Positions 1 through 10,509 of a stretch of 15,808 nucleotides of DNA are shown piece after piece; within the stretch, counting starts at the first letter, position 1, and each line of letters starts with the position of its first letter. The DNA comes from CAYLNM01 sp964385045 (GTDB lineage Bacteria > Planctomycetota > Phycisphaerae > Phycisphaerales > SM1A02). The notes beneath the pieces were generated by a model that was not told where the DNA came from, did not search any database, and saw only the letters and a program-made list of their open reading frames with translations. The DNA lies in contig CAYLNM010000106.1 in assembly GCA_964385045.1 (NCBI GenBank), positions 1 to 15,808 on the forward strand. The letters run 5' to 3'. A program made the position numbers and the translations under genes.

Positions 1-165
1 TCGCCCCCTCGGACCCCCAAGATCCTGTGAAGAAAGGGCTTGCAGGGGCCGCAAAGGCGATGGCCCGATCGCGTCTCGTCCGCGTTTCAGCCGCGTCCGC
101 ACGGGCCCGTGACCGGGTGCTATCGTGCCGCCCCCATCCACGACCTCCAGGGAGCCCCACCCCCG
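1..165. other. Leader region upstream of gcvH; possible tail of an upstream gene
   Basis: No gene can be supported here. Frame 1 reads nine sense codons and then TGA at 28-30, so these bases could be the last codons of a gene that lies mostly to the left. Nine residues are too few to identify anything. The rest is non-coding as far as I can see and ends with a promoter-like box at 121-126 and a Shine-Dalgarno-like AGGGAG at 149-154 in front of gcvH. In-frame ATGs upstream of the gcvH start (for example at 40) only give an arginine/proline-rich extension unlike any GcvH. Confidence 0.3.
121..126 (+). promoter_or_regulatory. Putative -10 box (TATCGT) for gcvH
   Basis: TATCGT matches the TANNNT form of a sigma-70-type -10 element and is the only TA dinucleotide in bases 1-165. 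It lies 39 nt before the gcvH ATG, leaving a short leader that contains the AGGGAG ribosome site. No convincing -35 element is visible at the usual spacing. The assignment rests on the same pattern recurring before four other genes in the window. Confidence 0.45.
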
Positions 166-549
166 ATGGCCGATCCCTCCACCTACCGCTACTCCGACTC
201 GCACGAGTGGTTCAACGTCGACGGCGACGTCGTGACCATCGGCATCACGCAGTATGCGGCCGACGAGCTCACCGACATCACCTACGTGGAGATGAAGGAT
301 CCCGGCGAGCAGATCGATGCCGGCGAGCCGATCGGCGAGGTCGAGTCGGTCAAGACCACCAGCGACATCTACTCCGCGGTCGGCGGCGAGGTCGTCGAGG
401 TCAACCAGGCCGCGGTGGACGACCCGTCGCTCCTGAACCGCGACCCCGCGGGCGAGGGGTGGCTGGTGAAGCTCAAGGTGGACGACCCGTCAGCGCTCGA
501 CGAGCTGATGGACCAGTCGACCTACGACGAGAAGTATCCGGTCGGGTGA
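166..549 (+). CDS. gcvH: Glycine cleavage system H protein (lipoyl carrier)
   Basis: GcvH carries the aminomethyl group on a lipoyl arm between the P (glycine decarboxylase), T (aminomethyltransferase) and L (lipoamide dehydrogenase) proteins of the cytoplasmic glycine cleavage complex. The 127-residue product has the usual family length. The lipoylation site is the ESVKTTSDIYS motif with the modified lysine at K63. Near the N-terminus it has the family's HEWF motif (13-16) and a GITQYAADELTDI stretch (26-38). The ATG at 166 is chosen because it gives the canonical family N-terminus and has AGGGAG 11 nt upstream. In-frame starts further upstream add unrelated sequence. The rest of the gcv operon is not in the window. 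The identification is secure. Confidence 0.97.
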   Translation: MADPSTYRYSDSHEWFNVDGDVVTIGITQYAADELTDITYVEMKDPGEQIDAGEPIGEVESVKTTSDIYSAVGGEVVEVNQAAVDDPSLLNRDPAGEGWLVKLKVDDPSALDELMDQSTYDEKYPVG

Positions 550-554
550 GACCG

Positions 555-570
555 CGCGGCGGTCGCCGCG
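555..570 (+). terminator. Hairpin after gcvH (6-bp stem, 4-nt loop)
   Basis: CGCGGC (555-560) pairs perfectly with GCCGCG (565-570) around a GGTC loop, starting 5 nt after the gcvH stop. There is no T-run after it, so it is at best a stem-only or attenuating terminator. In sequence this GC-rich, a 6-bp stem can also occur by chance. Confidence 0.3.
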
Positions 571-635
571 GCCCCGGCCGCCCTCGGCAGGGCGCCCGGG
601 ACCGGAGACGCCTTCGTGCCGCGGCATCCTCGGGC

Positions 636-650
636 CCGTGGAATCCACGG
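636..650. promoter_or_regulatory. Inverted repeat between gcvH and the ABC ATPase gene
   Basis: CCGTGG (636-641) and CCACGG (645-650) form a perfect 6-bp inverted repeat around AAT. It sits about 90 nt before the ABC ATPase start, in a gap (550-743) that contains no TA dinucleotide and hence none of the TANNNT boxes seen before other genes. It could be an operator or a weak hairpin. The function is unknown. Confidence 0.25.
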
Positions 651-743
651 CGTCGCGCGACCAATGATCAGGCTCCGCCGCGGAGCTGCGCCCCGTCGCC
701 GCACCGGCACCCTCGCCGCGTCCGCCCTCCCGCCGGGACCCGC

Positions 744-1481
<738 letters not shown>

Positions 1482-4018
1482 GCCGGGGCGGACCGCCCTC
1501 CTGCTCGGCGCGACCACGCTCGCCGCCGCCCTCGTGGCCGCGGTGGCGTGCTCGATCGCGTCCGCCCAGCACTCGGTGGCCGAGGGCTTCGCCCGCTTCA
1601 TCGGCAGCGCCGACGCCCGCGTCATCCATCCCGGCGGCGGCCGCTTCGACGAGTCGGTCCTCGAGACGGTGCGGGCGCTGCCCGGGGTCGTCGGGGCGAC
1701 CGGCCGCCTCGCCGGGTCGCTCACGCTGGTGCCCGCCGCCGGCGGCACCGACCCCGAGACGGGCCGGCCCCTCCGCCTCACGCCGCAGGTCGTCGGCCTC
1801 GAGTTCGAGGGACTCGAGCGCTTCCGCCGCGTCGAGCTCGCGGCCGGCCGCATGCCGGAGGCGCGGAACGAGATCCTGATCGACCCCCGCACCGCCGAGG
1901 CCCTCGCCACCGGACCGGGCGAGCGGCTGCGGGTGCAGCGATTCGGACCGCCGGTGGAGCTCCTCGTCGCCGGCGTCTACGCCCGGCAGGACCTCGGCGC
2001 GCTGCAGCGGCCGCGGATCCTGGTGGAGCGCGACGTCCTGGCCGAGGCGGCGGGACTGCCGGGTCGCCTGACGAGCATCTACGTCGTCCTCGAGGAGGAT
2101 GCGGACGTGACGGCCTTCTGCGCCGCCCACGCCGACGCGCTGCCGGAGGACGTCCTGCTGGAGCCGGCGGAGATGGTGCGGAGCGGCTTCGACCGCCGGA
2201 CCCGCTCCGGCGAGATCACGCTCGCGGTGCTCACCACCATGGCCTTCATCAGCTGCGCGTTCATCGTGGTGGTCGGGCTCACGACCGCGGTGCACGAGAA
2301 GCAGCGCGAGCTCGCCCTGCTCCGCGCGATCGGGGCCGCCCGCGGCCAGCTCTTCGGCGGGCAGGTGCTGCTCGGCGCCGTCCTCGGAGCGGGCGGCGCC
2401 GTCCTCGGCATCCCGCTGGGGATCGGGCTCGCGTGGCTGCTGGTCACGATCTGGGCGAGCTACGTGCCCGAGGGTCTGGTCCTGCACGGACCGGGAATCG
2501 CGGCCGCGGCCGTGGGGGCGGTGCTCTCCGGCGGCGCGGGCGCCCTCTGGCCCGCGGTCGCGGCGGCGCGGACGAGCCCCCTCGAGGCGATGCACGTCCG
2601 CAGTCGCCCGCCGTCGGCCCGGGGGCCGGTGGCGAGCCTCGTCATCGGCCTCGTGCTGATCGGCACGCATCACCTGCTCCAGCAGACGGCCGGCGACGAG
2701 GCCCGCTACTTCCGCTACGCGTTCGTCGGACTGCCGCTGCTGTTCGTCGGCTGCTTCGTGCTCGCGGTGCCCTTCGTCCTCCTCGCGGCGCGGGTGCTGG
2801 CGGTGCCGCTGGCCCGCGTCCTGCGGCTGCCGCCGGATCTCGTCCGCGGGTCGGTCCGGTCCTCGCCCTACCGCCACGGCTTCACCGGCGGGGCGCTGAT
2901 GATCGGCCTGGCCCTGCTGATCTCGTCCTGGGCCGGCGCGATGTCGATCCGGACCGGCTTCATCGAGCAGATCCGCTTCGCCGACGGCTTCGCCTTCCGG
3001 CCGAGCGGGATCCCGCCCGAGCAGGTGGAGGCGATCGCGTCGCTGCCCTTCGTCGAGGAGATCTGCGAGGTCGGCCAGATCCAGGTGCGGATCGTCGGCG
3101 AGCAGGTCTTCGGCCTCGAGGGGATCAGCCCCCGCAACGTGGTGCTCGTGGGCTTCGACAGCGAGCAGTTCTTCCGCATCAACCGCATCGAGTGGCTCGC
3201 GGGGGACCCCGCCGTCGCCCTGCCCCGCCTCCGCGCCGGCGAGGGCCTGCTGGTGGCCGAGCAGTTCCTCACCGCCAAGGGCTTCTCCGTCGGCGACACC
3301 ATCACCCTCGGCGTCGGCCGCATCGAGCAGGAGTTCGAGATCCTCGGGGTGCTGTCGGCGGCCGGGCTCGACATCGCGGCCCAGCTCTTCGGGATCCAGA
3401 GCGCGTACTCCGAGCTCTCGGTCTCCTGCGTCTTCCTCGACTCGGACGTGGTCGCGGAGGTCTTCCGCAACGGCGACGTGCACCTCGTGCAGGTCATGCT
3501 CTCGGACGACGTGACCGACGAGGCCGCGGAGGAGGCGGTCGCGGGCGCGGCCCCCGGCGTCCTCTTCCGCAGCGGCCGCTCGATCATGGCGATGATCACC
3601 GACATCGCGGCCGCGACCCTCGCGATCCAGACCACGGTGGCCTTCGGCGCCCTGCTGCTCGCCACGCTCGCGGTCGCCAACGTGATCGCGGCCGACGTGC
3701 AGGCCCGCCGCTTCGAGCTCGGCGTCATGCGCTCGATCGGCACCGACCGCCGAACCCTCTCGGGCCTCGTGGCCGCGGAGGCGATCCTGATGGCGGTCGG
3801 CGGCGGGCTCTCGGGCACGCTGCTCGGCCTGCAGATGGCGATGACCGACGTCGACCTGCTGCGCCGGCTCGCCGGCCTCGACGTCAGGCTGCACGTGCCG
3901 GTGCTCGCGGGCCTCGCCGGCTGGATCGTGCTCGTGCTGCTCGCGGTGCTCGCCGCCCGGCCCGCCGCCCGGCGACTGCTGCGGCGCCCGCCGGCCGAGC
4001 TCGTGTCCTGAGCCGCGG

Positions 4019-4036
4019 GCGCGGGTGCGTCCGCGC
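4019..4036 (+). terminator. Hairpin after the permease gene (6-bp stem, 6-nt loop)
   Basis: GCGCGG (4019-4024) pairs with CCGCGC (4031-4036) around GTGCGT, beginning 7 nt after the permease stop. No T-run follows. It is a plausible end for the ABC operon, but the region is so GC-rich that chance stems are likely. Confidence 0.3.
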
Positions 4037-4043
4037 GACGCGC

Positions 4044-4088
4044 GACGCGCGAGGCGTGAGACGCGACGCGCGAGACGTGAGGCGTGAG
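4044..4088. repeat. Imperfect direct repeat, 17-mer with 21-nt period
   Basis: Bases 4044-4060 and 4065-4081 are two copies of a 17-mer (GACGCGCGAGRCGTGAG, where R is the single mismatch), separated by ACGC. A partial third copy, GGCGTGAG, follows at 4081-4088. This low-complexity GACGCGCGAG/CGTGAG tract lies in the non-coding gap between the ABC operon and the CHAT gene. Nothing indicates a CRISPR: the spacer is only 4 nt and the copies are degenerate. It may be a dispersed intergenic repeat of this genome or a slippage product. Confidence 0.5.
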
Positions 4089-4235
4089 GCGCTCCGGGCC
4101 ACGCCGACGCGCGACGTCGCCGCCGCCGCCGGACACCGACGCCCGGCGCCGACGCCCGCCCCACCAGCCGACACCGTCGCGTCGGTGCCGCTCCCGCGCC
4201 GCGCCCGCACGACCCACGCCCCGCCACCGCGGCGG

Positions 4236-4241
4236 TATGCT
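4236..4241 (+). promoter_or_regulatory. Putative -10 box (TATGCT) for the CHAT/hydrolase operon
   Basis: TATGCT is the only TA dinucleotide in the whole 287-nt gap 4012-4298 and fits TANNNT. It lies 57 nt before the GTG start at 4299, leaving room for a leader that carries the strong ribosome site at 4283-4290. No clear -35 element is seen. Confidence 0.45.
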
Positions 4242-4282
4242 CGCCCGCGCCGCGGCCCGCCGCAGGGCATCGCGCGGCGGAC

Positions 4283-4290
4283 GGGAGGGG
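4283..4290 (+). promoter_or_regulatory. Ribosome binding site that decides the CHAT gene start
   Basis: GGGAGGGG ends 8 nt before the GTG at 4299. No ATG in this frame is better placed, and upstream codons in the frame read as arginine/proline-rich non-coding sequence, so this site selects GTG 4299 as the start. Confidence 0.65.
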
Positions 4291-4298
4291 ACGCGCAC

Positions 4299-6764
4299 GT
4301 GGCGAGGCGGGGACGAACGCGAACGCCGAGGGAGCCGGAGGTCGCCTGCCGCCTGCGCACGCCGGACGGCGGCGCGATCGACGTGCCCGACTCTCCGGAG
4401 CTGGCCCAGGCCGCCCTGGCGTGGACCTACACCCTGGGCAACCGCACCCGCTGGAACGCGGGCGATCGCCGGGCCGAGCTGGCCGAACGGGCCGAGTCCA
4501 CGCTCCGTCGACTCGGGCTCGGCGAGGACGAGCTCGAGCGGCTCGCGGCCGCGGGCACCTGCGAGGCGTCGACCGCCTTCACGAGCGAGCCGGAGCGCTG
4601 GGCCGCCCGCGTGATGCCGTGGGAGTACGTGCTCACCGCCGCCACCCGCACCCGCCGCCGCGGGCCGCTGGTGGTGGTGCGGCACCTCGAGCGGGTGCAC
4701 GGCCCGGCGGCCCCGCCCGCCGCGTGCGCGAGCGGCCTCGCGGTCGCCTCCGCCCCCGGCCTCGAGGAGGACCTGCGCGAGGCCGAGGCCCAGCGCCGCC
4801 TGCTCGAGCTCGGGCTCTTCCGCGGACGCGAGGACGCGGTCCGGCGGCTGCGGAACCCGTCGCTGGCCGAGCTCGCCGGCGCGGTGCGCGACGCGTGCCC
4901 GTCGGTCCTGCACGTGGCCGGCGTCGACACCTACGGCGGCGCGGGCCGTCTCGGCCGCGTGCTGCTGGACCCGTCGATGCCGCCGCCGGACCGCGCCGTC
5001 GCCCCGCCGGCGGTGCCCGGCCTCGGCGACCTGCCCCGCGCGGCCGCGGCGGCGCCCGCGGGCCTCGCCCCGGCGGCGCCCGCGATCGCGTGGTCGGCGG
5101 AGGAGGACGTGGCCGCCGCCACCGGCGGGACCATGCAGGCCGCGGGCGATCGGCCCGCCGGCGGCCGGCGCGACGGCCTGCTGCTCGTGACCGGCGGCGG
5201 CGATCCGGTCGCGGTGCCCGCCCACGCCGTCGCCCTCGCCTGCTGCGCCGGCCGGCCGGCCCCGGCTCTCGTCGTCTTCAACGTGCCGCGCTCCGCCGCC
5301 CGCACCGCCGCCCTCACCGTGGCCGCGGGAGCCGGGCTCGCCCTCGGGATCCAGGACAGCGCCCCCCGGGCCTTCGTCGAGCGGTTCCTCGCCGAGTTCT
5401 ACGGCGCGTGGCGGGAGAGCGGCCACGACGCCCTCGTCGCGTTCCGCCTCGCGTGGGACAACAGCCGCGACGCCGCCGCCGGGGCCAACCTCGTCGGCAC
5501 CGGCATCGTGCTCTGGAGCGGCGAGCCGCTGGTGCACGCCGGCGGCGACCTCGGGGCGCGCGCCGGCGACGTCGGACGGCGACTGTCGGTCAGCCGCACC
5601 GTGCCCGCGCTCTACCCCGACGCGGCCGAGGCGCGGCGGCGACTGCTCGGTCCCGACGCGATCGTGCCGCTGCCGCGGCTCAACTACGCCCTGCTGCACA
5701 ACCGCCAGCCGATGTTCGAGCGCTTCGAGCTCGTGCACGACGGCGAGGGCACGGTCGAGGACGTCCTCGTCGAGGTGGACCTCGTGGCGGGACCGGAGCG
5801 GCTGCCGTGGCGCGAGCGGCTCGCGGTCGGCCCGACCCCGGTGTCGCTCGCCGACCGGATCTTCGTCCCGCTCACGAGCGAGCTGACCCGGTCGATCGAC
5901 GAGCGGGTGCAGGCGAGCCTCGCGGTGCGGATCTCGACCCCCGCCTCCGGTCCCCTGCTGGAGGAGACCCACCGCGTCACCCTGCTGCCGGTGGCCGAGT
6001 GGGCCGACACCGAGGCCGACCGGCACTGGCTGCCGTCCTTCGTCTACCCGATGGACCCGGCGGTGCGCCGCCTCGTGGACGCGGCCCAGCCGTACCTCGA
6101 GGCGATCGCCGACGACCCGCGGGCCGGCTTCGACGGCTACCAGTCGATCGACCCCCGGGACGAGGACCCCGCCCGCCGCGTCGACCAGCAGGTGGCGGCG
6201 ATCTGGTCCGCGATCCGGCAGGAGACGCCGCTGGCCTACGTGAACCCGCCGCCGGTGTACACCGACTCCTCGCAGCGGCTGCGCACCCCGAGCGAGACGA
6301 TCGAGGGCCGCCGCGGCACCTGCCTCGACCTCGCCCTGCTCGTGGCCGCGTGCCTCGAGTACGTCGACATCCACCCCGTGATCTTCCTGATGCGTGGCCA
6401 CGCGTACCCCGGCTGGTGGCGGACCGACGCCGACCGCGAGCGGTTCTTCGCCATGAGCGAGGTGGGCGAGCTCGCCCCCGCCGCCCTCGCGGGCTGGACC
6501 GACGCGGCCGGCCGTCGCAGCACCCCGGGGTGGATCGTGCCCGCGGCCCGCCACCCCGAGGTGCGCGACCAGGCGGCCGCGGCCCGGCTCGTCCCGATCG
6601 AGACGGTGTGGCTGACGATCGACGGCGGCTTCGGCGAGGCGATGGACGAGGGCTGGGAGAACCTGCTCTCGGCCGGCGAGTTCGACGGCATGGTGGACGT
6701 GGCCGCGGCGCGGCAGGCGATGCCCCCGGTGACGCCGCTGCCGCGGCGGGGAGCGGTGACGTGA
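4299..6764 (+). CDS. CHAT-like domain fused to a DUF4011-type transglutaminase-like module
   Basis: The product has 821 residues. Residues 1 to about 90 are a charged N-terminal region. A CHAT-like (caspase/separase-fold) domain spans about 100-400: PWEYVL opening, LHVAG strand with H205, DGLLLV strand and LVVFN strand (residues 324-328), then an AEFYGAW helix. The catalytic positions look lost: V209 stands where the usual HxxGHG has its His, and NVPRS (328-332) puts P330 where NACxS has its Cys. A roughly 60-residue Ala/Pro-rich insert (about 225-290) splits the two halves. From about 430 to 800 the sequence resembles the front module of DUF4011-type helicases as I remember it: RLNYALLHN, a beta-rich region, VAEWAD (565-570), FVYPMDPAV, GFDGYQS, LRTPSETIEG, then GTCLD with C675, GHAYPGWW with H701, and PIETVWLTID (E768 or D775 as possible third residue), a transglutaminase-like Cys-His set. 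No signal peptide or membrane helix is seen. It shares a 4-nt GTGA with the hydrolase gene. Function unknown; peptidase or scaffold activity is inferred. Confidence 0.82.
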   Translation: MARRGRTRTPREPEVACRLRTPDGGAIDVPDSPELAQAALAWTYTLGNRTRWNAGDRRAELAERAESTLRRLGLGEDELERLAAAGTCEASTAFTSEPERWAARVMPWEYVLTAATRTRRRGPLVVVRHLERVHGPAAPPAACASGLAVASAPGLEEDLREAEAQRRLLELGLFRGREDAVRRLRNPSLAELAGAVRDACPSVLHVAGVDTYGGAGRLGRVLLDPSMPPPDRAVAPPAVPGLGDLPRAAAAAPAGLAPAAPAIAWSAEEDVAAATGGTMQAAGDRPAGGRRDGLLLVTGGGDPVAVPAHAVALACCAGRPAPALVVFNVPRSAARTAALTVAAGAGLALGIQDSAPRAFVERFLAEFYGAWRESGHDALVAFRLAWDNSRDAAAGANLVGTGIVLWSGEPLVHAGGDLGARAGDVGRRLSVSRTVPALYPDAAEARRRLLGPDAIVPLPRLNYALLHNRQPMFERFELVHDGEGTVEDVLVEVDLVAGPERLPWRERLAVGPTPVSLADRIFVPLTSELTRSIDERVQASLAVRISTPASGPLLEETHRVTLLPVAEWADTEADRHWLPSFVYPMDPAVRRLVDAAQPYLEAIADDPRAGFDGYQSIDPRDEDPARRVDQQVAAIWSAIRQETPLAYVNPPPVYTDSSQRLRTPSETIEGRRGTCLDLALLVAACLEYVDIHPVIFLMRGHAYPGWWRTDADRERFFAMSEVGELAPAALAGWTDAAGRRSTPGWIVPAARHPEVRDQAAAARLVPIETVWLTIDGGFGEAMDEGWENLLSAGEFDGMVDVAAARQAMPPVTPLPRRGAVT
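6748..6753 (+). promoter_or_regulatory. Ribosome binding site for the hydrolase gene
   Basis: GGGGAG, inside the last codons of the CHAT gene, lies 7 nt before the GTG at 6761. It supports that start and coupled translation through the GTGA overlap at 6761-6764. Confidence 0.6.
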
Positions 6765-8215
6765 GCCGGATCGATCCCCCGCTGCCGGGCGCCCTGGACC
6801 CCGAGCCGCCCACCGTGCCGGCCGAGGCCGAGGCCGACTTCCTCGCCGACGTCGACGCGGCGATGCCCGCCTTCGACATCCGGCCCGTCGACGGGCCCGC
6901 GTTCCCGGAGGAGACGAGCGTCCGCGACCTGCGGCGCTCGCGTCGCCGCCGGGCCGACGACGCGGTGGGCCGCATGAGCCTCGTCGAGTCGGGGGGCGTG
7001 CTGCGGTGGACGATCGGCGGCGGGCCGGCCCCGGCCCGGCTGCGGCGCGGCGGACGGCGACACGGTGGCGGCGCCCGCGGCGACGGGATGGCGGGCGGCC
7101 GCATCGTCCGCCAGTTCAAGTTCCGCGACCTGCCGCCGAACGCGGTCGCGCGGCGACTGGTCGAGCTCGACGGGCGCCTGACGCCCAACCAGGGCCTGCG
7201 AAACCTCTCCGCGGCGGACTCGTCCCTCGGCGAGGTCCTGCGGTCCGACGTCGCGCCCCCGCCCGGCGGCCGGGTGCTGCTGCTCGTCCACGGCACGTTC
7301 TCCAGCGCCGAGAACCTCGTGCGCGAGCTGCGGGCCACGGACGCGGGGCGGGCACTGCTCCACGACTGGCTCCGCGGCGGCCGGTACGACCGCGTGATGG
7401 CGTTCAACCATCCGACGCTCTCGACCAGCCCCGTCCTCAACGCCGCCCGCCTCGCCGCCGCGTTCCGCCGCTCCCGGGCGACGGTCGACGTCGTCGCCCA
7501 CAGCCGCGGCGGACTCGTCGCCCGCTGGTGGCGGGAGTGGCTCGATCAGCGGGAGGCCGAGCCGGGGCGGGCGGTCCTCGTCGGCTCGCCGCTCGCCGGC
7601 ACCTCGCTCGCCGCCCCCGCCCGGCTCAAGCACGCCCTCGACCTGCTCACGAACTTCGCCCGCGCGATGAGCGCGGCGGCCCGGGTGACGGGCGCGGTGC
7701 TGCCCGCCGCCGCTCCCATCGCCTCGGCCGCGGCGGTCCTCTTCGGCCTGGTGGGCCGGCTCACGAGCCTCGGGGCCCGCACGCCGATCCTCGACGCGGG
7801 CGTGTCGATGATCCCGGGCCTCGACGCCCAGAGCCGCGAGGGGGCGAACGACGACGTCCTGGCCCTCCGCGAGGGGATCGAGCGGCTGCGGCCGGCCGAG
7901 CGCCGCGAGCTCGAGGCCCGCACGTGGATCGTCCGCGCGAACTTCGAGCCCGAGTCGGTCGGCTGGCGGTTCTGGCGGGTCTTCCGCGGCCTGAAGGGCC
8001 GGGCCCTCGACGCCGCGAGCGACGCCCTGTTCCCCGGCGCGAACGACCTCGTGGTCGACACCGGGTCGATGGCCGACCTCGCCGACGATCACGTGATCCG
8101 CCGCCGCGACCGCATCCTCGACTTCGGCACCTCGCCCGAGGTCCACCACTGCAACTACTTCCAGCAGGAGCGGACGGTGCGGCTGCTGCGGGAGGCCCTG
8201 CCGCCGGCGGAATGA
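6761..8215 (+). CDS. Alpha/beta hydrolase, lipase/esterase-like
   Basis: The 484-residue product begins with an acidic, proline-rich stretch (1-60) and a basic stretch (about 68-75 and 88-105), then an alpha/beta hydrolase fold from about 170. VHGTFSS (176-182) forms the oxyanion-hole loop, and AHSRGG (246-251) is the nucleophile elbow with S248, a variant of GxSxG with Ala first. A helical, Ala-rich cap follows (about 290-335). GANDLVVD (426-433) supplies D429 as the likely acid, and VHHCNYF (461-467) supplies H462 or H463. All three catalytic roles can therefore be filled. No signal peptide is visible, so the enzyme is probably cytoplasmic. Its substrate could be a lipid, a peptide or an ester. 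The GTG start at 6761 overlaps the CHAT stop by 4 nt and has GGGGAG upstream; tight coupling suggests the two proteins act together. Which subfamily it belongs to is not settled. Confidence 0.8.
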   Translation: MSRIDPPLPGALDPEPPTVPAEAEADFLADVDAAMPAFDIRPVDGPAFPEETSVRDLRRSRRRRADDAVGRMSLVESGGVLRWTIGGGPAPARLRRGGRRHGGGARGDGMAGGRIVRQFKFRDLPPNAVARRLVELDGRLTPNQGLRNLSAADSSLGEVLRSDVAPPPGGRVLLLVHGTFSSAENLVRELRATDAGRALLHDWLRGGRYDRVMAFNHPTLSTSPVLNAARLAAAFRRSRATVDVVAHSRGGLVARWWREWLDQREAEPGRAVLVGSPLAGTSLAAPARLKHALDLLTNFARAMSAAARVTGAVLPAAAPIASAAAVLFGLVGRLTSLGARTPILDAGVSMIPGLDAQSREGANDDVLALREGIERLRPAERRELEARTWIVRANFEPESVGWRFWRVFRGLKGRALDAASDALFPGANDLVVDTGSMADLADDHVIRRRDRILDFGTSPEVHHCNYFQQERTVRLLREALPPAE

Positions 8216-8239
8216 GGCCGCGCGATCGGCCGCGCGGCC
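8216..8239 (+). terminator. Hairpin after the hydrolase gene (8-bp stem, 8-nt loop)
   Basis: GGCCGCGC (8216-8223) pairs perfectly with GCGCGGCC (8232-8239) around GATCGGCC and begins directly after the TGA stop. A C-rich run follows instead of a T-run. A competing 14-bp palindrome, CGGCCGCGCGGCCG (8227-8240), overlaps it. It is likely to end or attenuate the CHAT/hydrolase transcript before the uvrB promoter. Confidence 0.45.
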
Positions 8240-8296
8240 GCCCGCCCCCCCCCGCCCGCTCCGCGTTCGGCCCCACGCTCGCGGCAGCGGCCGCCC

Positions 8297-8302
8297 TACG
8301 AT
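8297..8302 (+). promoter_or_regulatory. Putative -10 box (TACGAT) placing +1 at the uvrB GTG
   Basis: TACGAT is the only TA dinucleotide between the hydrolase stop and uvrB. Exactly six bases (all C) separate it from the GTG at 8309, so transcription starting at the normal distance would begin on the start codon itself. This predicts a leaderless uvrB mRNA. There is no Shine-Dalgarno match in the C-rich bases before the GTG, which fits. No -35 motif is evident. Confidence 0.6.
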
Positions 8303-8308
8303 CCCCCC

Positions 8309-10438
<2,130 letters not shown>

Positions 10439-10473
10439 CGGCGGGGACCGCCGGGGCCCGCCCCGCCACGTCA

Positions 10474-10493
10474 CGCCACGCTCCGGCGTGGCG
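10474..10493. terminator. Bidirectional hairpin between uvrB and the convergent lipoprotein gene
   Basis: CGCCACGC (10474-10481) pairs perfectly with GCGTGGCG (10486-10493) around a TCCG tetraloop. It lies in the 71-nt gap between the uvrB stop (10438) and the lipoprotein stop on the other strand (10510). The position and near symmetry fit a shared terminator for both genes. Neither side has a T-run. Confidence 0.6.
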
Positions 10494-10509
10494 CGAGCGC
10501 CGCGTGCGA

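Noticed and set aside
4044..4088. CRISPR array
   Set aside because: Only two or three degenerate copies with a 4-nt spacer and no cas genes in the window.
4237..4239. ATG inside the TATGCT box as a possible CHAT start
   Set aside because: It is not in the frame of the CHAT gene and has no ribosome site.
1548..4298. In-frame upstream extension of the CHAT gene through the permease region
   Set aside because: The frame is open only because of base composition; the extension is Arg/Pro/Gly-rich, and GTG 4299 has the ribosome site.
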